This document shows, piece after piece, positions 6,271 through 9,696 of a stretch of 9,696 nucleotides of DNA. The position numbers and the translations under genes were made by a program. Under the pieces are notes generated by a model. It did not search any database and was not told the DNA's origin. It worked only from the letters and a program-made list of their open reading frames with translations. The stretch is from CAZQRW01 sp964596115. GTDB taxonomy: Bacteria; Hydrothermota; UBA3072; B12-G15. Each line of letters begins with the position of its first letter. The first letter of the stretch is position 1. The stretch spans positions 1-9,696 of the forward strand of contig CAZQRW010000060.1 of assembly GCA_964596115.1 (NCBI GenBank). Direction: 5' to 3'.

Positions 6271-7855
6271 TATTCAGGGGACAGAATTTCTAGATCCTGA
6301 AAGGATAGAGAGAGGAATGGAAGGATATGGTCTTACCTCCTTTACGGGATCTGAAATTGATACCTTCAATGTTAAAATATTGGGTGTGTTGAAGGGTGTT
6401 GGCGTGGGTCACACTATAATTCTTGCAAGACTTGAAGGGGGTCCATTAAACGAAACAGGTGTATTATCAGGTATGAGTGGTTCACCAGTTTTTATAAATG
6501 GTAGACTTATTGGAGCCGTTGCCTACGCCTGGAGTTTTTCAAAAGAACCTATATGTGGAATTCAACCCATTGAAGAAATGCTCAAGGCATCTACAGTGCA
6601 GGGCGTGGATCTTAAAAAACTCGTTCCCCTTAAGAATATTCTTTCTATATCAGGTGTGGGTTCTTCTCCTTTTCTGGATTCTTTGAGTAAAAGATATGAT
6701 ATGGAAGTAATCCCATCTGGTAAATCAAAAGAGGTTGTAAAAAAGTTGGGAATGGGTTCTCCCTGTGGGATAGTTCTGGTTGATGGAGATGCAAATATTG
6801 CAGTGCTTGGCACTATAACCTATATAAATAATAAAACCGTTTATGCATTTGGCCATCCTGCTTTTCTTTCTGGAAAGTGTAGTCTTCCATTCTCATCAGC
6901 GTATGTTACAGCCCTACTTCCCTCTATATACTCTTCTTTTAAGTTTCTGGTCCCTTCAGAAATAATAGGGAGCGTGAATTTTGATGGCTTTTCGGGGATA
7001 AGGGCAAGGATTGGGCAGATGCCTGAATGGACAGAGTTTAAAATACAAATTGGCAAAATAGATAGAAAATACAAATTGGCAAAGGCTAATTTTTTATATT
7101 CTTACTTTATAGGAGCACTTACTTTTGAAAATCTTATTGAGGCAATTGGAGGAGATTATGCAGGTACCGCAAAGGGTAAAATATCCATTTCTCTCTCTTC
7201 ACCAAAGGCAGGAAACAAGAAAATAGATTGGAAACTATTTTCATCTGGTGAGGATTTACACAGGAAACTCTCAATGGAGATTTCAAGCCTTATAGATATA
7301 CTTATAAACAATCCATATGACACACTAAATCTTAGAACCATTTCTCTCAACCTGGATGTCTCAAATAAAGTAATGGGTTATAAATTAAAGGAGATAAAGC
7401 TGTTGAAAAGTGAATTTAAACCTGGTGAAAAGGCTGATATACATCTTGTCTTTTCAAGATATAGGGCAGGTGATACAACTCTTATTGTAAAACTTAATAT
7501 GCCCTCTATTGAGGATAATTACAAAATAATTGCCGGCAGTGGATCTTCTTTGTATGATAAATCAATTAGAGAAATTCTAAGTAGTAATATAAAGATGGAT
7601 ATTTCCAGATACCTTTCTTACCTGGAGAAACGTCCATATAACAATCAGCTGTGGGTTGAAATTGTCTCAACAGGAAATAGATTGGGTGAGACTCTTTTTC
7701 CACAATTTCCACCTTCTGTTGAGATGATTTATAATGAGAAATTTGGTAAGGGAGAGTATGTTCTTCAAAGAATAAAAGAGTATCTGGATGGTGAAGTATA
7801 TGGAATAAAAAAATCAGAAATAAAAATTAAACAAAATGGATGGGGGGAGAGATGA
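6227..7855 (+). CDS. Secreted SpoIVB-type S55 peptidase domain protein
   Basis: The 542-residue product starts with a signal peptide (MKRFLGICLILSILSIQG, about 1-18) without a lipobox, so it should be exported. Residues about 30-120 match the C-terminal half of the SpoIVB (S55) serine peptidase domain: a GMEGYG start, FNVKILGVL (47-55), the nucleophile block GMSGSP (82-87, Ser84 being equivalent to SpoIVB Ser378), NGRLIGAV and a GIQPIEEML end. A second block at 180-240 has GTITYINNKTVYAFGHP with His210, the likely counterpart of the SpoIVB catalytic His. Residues 380-540 look like beta-sandwich sequence. Similar non-sporulation proteins occur in several phyla, and their substrates are unknown to me. 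The start is supported by AAGGAAGGG (6213-6221), five bases upstream, and by the signal peptide. It overlaps the gene before by 44 bases and the next by ATGA. It need not be related to sporulation: no spore gene is present. Confidence 0.8.
   Translation: MKRFLGICLILSILSIQGTEFLDPERIERGMEGYGLTSFTGSEIDTFNVKILGVLKGVGVGHTIILARLEGGPLNETGVLSGMSGSPVFINGRLIGAVAYAWSFSKEPICGIQPIEEMLKASTVQGVDLKKLVPLKNILSISGVGSSPFLDSLSKRYDMEVIPSGKSKEVVKKLGMGSPCGIVLVDGDANIAVLGTITYINNKTVYAFGHPAFLSGKCSLPFSSAYVTALLPSIYSSFKFLVPSEIIGSVNFDGFSGIRARIGQMPEWTEFKIQIGKIDRKYKLAKANFLYSYFIGALTFENLIEAIGGDYAGTAKGKISISLSSPKAGNKKIDWKLFSSGEDLHRKLSMEISSLIDILINNPYDTLNLRTISLNLDVSNKVMGYKLKEIKLLKSEFKPGEKADIHLVFSRYRAGDTTLIVKLNMPSIEDNYKIIAGSGSSLYDKSIREILSSNIKMDISRYLSYLEKRPYNNQLWVEIVSTGNRLGETLFPQFPPSVEMIYNEKFGKGEYVLQRIKEYLDGEVYGIKKSEIKIKQNGWGER
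7040..7083 (+). repeat. Exact 18-base direct repeat within the S55 gene, period 26
   Basis: AAAATACAAATTGGCAAA occurs at 7040-7057 and again at 7066-7083, separated by eight bases. The 26-base period is not a multiple of three, so the copies are read in different frames (KIQIGK and, offset, KYKLAK). This looks like a partial tandem duplication. Loss of one unit by slippage would join codon 277 to GGC TAA and end the protein at 278 residues. Confidence 0.9.
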
Positions 7856-9696
7856 TTATATTGTTAATATCTATGGTCTGGTCAATAGCAGGGGATACTC
7901 TATACTCTGGGAGTTTTAAAGGTGTAGAGGTATCTAAAAAAGGAATATTTCCAGGAATGGTTATAGAGAAGAAATTCAAAGGGATCAAAGGAAAGATAGG
8001 GAGTGATTGGCTTGGCGATTATGCTGGCGCTGACGGGAACATTTATTACAGGGGTAGATTGATAAAGGAAACAGATGCACTCTATTTTATTTTTGCTCCA
8101 TATAAAGATAAAATCGTTTGTCTTGGCGCCCCTTACGGTACAATTTATTATTTTAAAAATGGAAAGGAAGTTGGTTCTTTGAATCTTAAAGTGAGTGGAG
8201 TAATGAATATGACTGTTATTAAAAATGTAATATATTATTTCGTCGGTGGGAAAGGCAGCATTTATAAAATAAAAGATCAAAAACAGAGCATTTTCTTTTC
8301 TTCCCAGAGTGTAAATGTTACAGGATTAAAATTTCACAGGGGTAAATTCTATATCTCTACTTCTCAACCAGGGATGATATATGAAAGATTCCCAGATGGG
8401 AAAAAGAGGATATATTTCGATCCAAAACTTGACGAGGTTACAAGTTTTGGTTTTATGGGAGACACATTGTTTGTTTCAGGTATATATTCGAATGCAGGTC
8501 AAACAAAAGGGAAAGTGATAGCCGTTTTTAGAGGGGAGGAGAAAACAATATACGATGGTACGCCCATAATTTCGGGAGATATAACGAAGAGGGGATTTAT
8601 GGGAGGAGAAGGGGAGGATGGACAAATAGCAATTTTCCATTGGGATATGTTTAGCCTAATAGCTGACCTTGATGAGAAGAAGATTGTTCGAATAAGGAGA
8701 ACCAGAAATGGAGTAATGGTATCAGCTGGTGACCCAGCAGGTTTCTATCTCATAAAATACAGAAAAAATATCGGTGGATATTATATTACTCCTACAATAG
8801 ATGGTGGTGAAGGTGTAAGGTGGGGGAGGGTATATACAGATAGTAAAGGAAAGATAGGTCTTTATTATAGGAGCGGAAGATCAAGCAAAGTAGATTCTTC
8901 CTGGACTGAATGGAAGAAAATTGAGAATCCATTGAATACCACAGATAGATTTGTCCAGATAAAAACAGTACTAAATGCTTCAAATTCATTTGTAAAAGAA
9001 ATATTGGTACACTACCAGGAATATAATCATCCCCCTGTAATTAAGAAATTATCAGTCCTTCCGCCAGGTGTTGGCTATGGTAATAGCTCCACTGCCCCCT
9101 TTGATAGAAGGACGATAGATCAAAACGAGAAAAAAAGGCTCACGAGGATGGGTTTTTTTGTTCCTGATGGTGCATATATTGTACATATTGTTAGGATGAG
9201 ATGTGTATATTGGGATGTTTCTGATCTGGACGGTGATGTATGTGAATACGATTTATATATGAAAAAAGAGGGAGAGAAAAAATACAAAATGCTTGGGGAA
9301 CACCTCAATACCCCAGGTTATTTCTTTGACACGTCCCCTTATCCTGACGGAAGATACATTGTAAAACTCATAACTGATGATAAACCAACCGCTGTTTTCC
9401 CGAAGTCTTCAAGGGATTCTATTGATTTTATCATTGATAATACACCTCCAGAACTCGTTTCATTTAAGGCAAAAGATGGGGTTTTCAAGGGAACAGTAAA
9501 GGACAATCTCAGTCTGATTCAGGCGATTTACTATATGTTTCCTGAAGGAGAATGGAAGGTTGCATATCCCTCTGACGGCGTTTATGATGAAACCAAGGAG
9601 AGTTTTTATTTTAAATACAATAAGAAAGGAAATTGTTCAGTAAGGGTCGTTGACAGGATGGGTAACAGCAAAATCTTTGTTGTGAAGGTGAAATGA
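7852..9696 (+). CDS. Secreted beta-propeller / Ig-like protein of unknown function
   Basis: I recognise an architecture but no named gene. From the preferred start at 7852 the product is 614 residues. A short hydrophobic N-terminus (MIILLISMVWSIAG) suggests export. Residues about 55-310 carry propeller-like units spaced about 40 residues apart, each with a strand of the type KIVCLGAPYGTIYY (about 87-100), VIYYFVGGKGSIYKI (126-140) or KFYISTSQPGMIYERF (165-180). Next comes a WGRVYTD/YYRSGRS/WTEW segment (324-354), then HPPVI and VLPPG, a DLDGD-containing sandwich (about 450-510) and an IDNTPP-led Ig-like domain (528-614) ending DRMGNS. The start at 7852 overlaps the S55 stop as ATGA, like other junctions here. 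An in-frame ATG at 7840 is possible but has no ribosome binding site. The stop is the last codon of the window, so what follows is unknown. Binding or scaffolding at the cell surface is plausible, but no catalytic motif is seen. Confidence 0.75.
   Translation: MIILLISMVWSIAGDTLYSGSFKGVEVSKKGIFPGMVIEKKFKGIKGKIGSDWLGDYAGADGNIYYRGRLIKETDALYFIFAPYKDKIVCLGAPYGTIYYFKNGKEVGSLNLKVSGVMNMTVIKNVIYYFVGGKGSIYKIKDQKQSIFFSSQSVNVTGLKFHRGKFYISTSQPGMIYERFPDGKKRIYFDPKLDEVTSFGFMGDTLFVSGIYSNAGQTKGKVIAVFRGEEKTIYDGTPIISGDITKRGFMGGEGEDGQIAIFHWDMFSLIADLDEKKIVRIRRTRNGVMVSAGDPAGFYLIKYRKNIGGYYITPTIDGGEGVRWGRVYTDSKGKIGLYYRSGRSSKVDSSWTEWKKIENPLNTTDRFVQIKTVLNASNSFVKEILVHYQEYNHPPVIKKLSVLPPGVGYGNSSTAPFDRRTIDQNEKKRLTRMGFFVPDGAYIVHIVRMRCVYWDVSDLDGDVCEYDLYMKKEGEKKYKMLGEHLNTPGYFFDTSPYPDGRYIVKLITDDKPTAVFPKSSRDSIDFIIDNTPPELVSFKAKDGVFKGTVKDNLSLIQAIYYMFPEGEWKVAYPSDGVYDETKESFYFKYNKKGNCSVRVVDRMGNSKIFVVKVK

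Overview
The window is a densely packed, AT-rich bacterial chromosome segment in which every gene lies on the + strand. SecG, L21 and L27 identify the domain as Bacteria. Nothing in the sequence names a species. The short asparaginyl-tRNA synthetase with an archaeal-style C-terminal end, the gap-pgk-tpiA-secG order and the S55-domain/propeller envelope pair resemble genomes of uncultured anaerobic or thermophilic candidate phyla (WOR-3-like or neighbouring lineages). That placement is an inference with low confidence.

Layout. Positions 1-176 are non-coding as far as I can tell and hold a promoter-like signal placed so close to asnS that the mRNA would be leaderless. Upstream of it is a cluster of GTCAAA repeats. 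asnS (177-1469) comes first. A 48-base gap follows, containing a possible 12-codon minicistron that overlaps the gap ribosome binding site. Then comes a tightly coupled run: gap, pgk, tpiA, secG, rplU and rpmA (1518-5455). Its junctions are three ATGA overlaps, one TAATG and one direct abutment (TAAATG). It joins three consecutive reactions of lower glycolysis (triose-phosphate isomerase, GAPDH, phosphoglycerate kinase) to a Sec translocon subunit and two 50S ribosomal proteins.

After rpmA the content changes. A gene for a Rossmann/DUF2520 dehydrogenase-like protein (5476-6270) carries a textbook intrinsic-terminator sequence inside its first 20 codons, so the end of the ribosomal run appears to be written into the next reading frame. 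It overlaps by 44 bases a secreted SpoIVB-type S55 peptidase-domain protein (6227-7855). That protein overlaps by ATGA a secreted beta-propeller/Ig-like protein (7852-9696) whose stop codon ends the window.

The most interesting points are the intragenic terminator at 5499-5524, the reversed order of the S55 catalytic blocks (GMSGSP before FGHP, opposite to SpoIVB), an 18-base direct repeat in the S55 gene whose collapse would cut the protein right after its catalytic part, and the translationally coupled S55/propeller pair as a possible uncharacterised envelope module. No tRNA, rRNA, CRISPR array, insertion sequence or phage gene was seen.
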